A stretch of 64,000 bases of DNA from Aliiroseovarius zhejiangensis (GTDB lineage Bacteria > Pseudomonadota > Alphaproteobacteria > Rhodobacterales > Rhodobacteraceae). This document shows positions 63,844 to 64,000 of the stretch, one piece after another. The position numbers were made by a program, and so were the translations under genes. Each line of letters opens with the position of its first letter. Position 1 is the first letter of the stretch. The stretch is from NCBI RefSeq assembly GCF_014656375.1, contig NZ_BNCH01000004.1, positions 268,592-332,591 of the forward strand. The letters are read 5' to 3'. The notes beneath the pieces are model-generated. The model was given only the letters and a program-made list of their open reading frames with translations, was not told where the DNA came from and did not search any database.

Positions 63844-64000
<157 letters not shown>

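Overview
The window looks like chromosomal DNA of a marine-type Rhodobacterales (Roseobacter group, Alphaproteobacteria). The support is high G+C, heavy use of ATGA/TGATG gene overlaps, the AapJQMP amino-acid transporter, an ATP12-HAD-pseudouridine synthase-CrcB-RarA cluster, DUF1127-type small proteins, an alphaproteobacterial ribosomal gene order and many TRAP/demethylase genes. This placement is from gene content only.

Layout. (1) 1-9.2 kb is a catabolic block. A dimethylglycine-demethylase-like flavoprotein (cut by the window edge) and a non-pyrrolysine MttB-family methyltransferase face a TetR regulator, a formylglycine-type sulfatase/phosphonate hydrolase, a large self-sufficient reductive dehalogenase fused to its own reductase, and a GNAT enzyme. 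(2) 9.2-12.7 kb holds a histidine kinase, a disulfide oxidoreductase and a TVP38 membrane protein. (3) 12.9-22.4 kb is the rpmH-rnpA-yidD...yidC-MOSC-engB-argB housekeeping run. It is split by a block of small DUF1127-like genes, ttcA and an EAL protein. (4) 22.5-24.5 kb carries a sterol-desaturase-like protein, an iron-sulfur protein and a SixA-like phosphatase. (5) 24.5-29.2 kb is aapJQMP. (6) 29.4-34.3 kb runs from atp12 to rarA, followed by a LuxR solo. (7) 34.5-45.5 kb is the ribosomal cluster, rpmC to rplQ, read on the minus strand. It contains an insertion between rpmD and rplO with an unknown AT-rich membrane-protein gene, a 47-codon ORF, a terminator and a new promoter. (8) 45.5-51.5 kb carries a bacterioferritin-like protein, a 2OG oxygenase, an RcnB-like protein, plsC and ftsEX. 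(9) 51.5-60.2 kb is an RpiR-controlled operon: N-formylglutamate-amidohydrolase-like enzyme, TRAP transporter, glutamine-synthetase-like ligase, aldehyde dehydrogenase and iron alcohol dehydrogenase. (10) 60.3-64 kb holds a universal stress protein, an AGE-family isomerase, initiator tRNA, a PagL-like lipid A deacylase, a secreted unknown protein and the 3' end of tuf.

Most promising systems. The RpiR operon has the enzyme set needed to take up an amino alcohol, mask it with glutamate, oxidise it to an acid and release the product. Twin palindromic operators sit at its promoter. The fused reductive dehalogenase lies in one operon with a sulfatase-like hydrolase in an apparently aerobic organism. 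The rpmD/rplO insertion changes the transcription architecture of a ribosomal operon that is normally contiguous. All calls come from reading the sequence; no database search was run.
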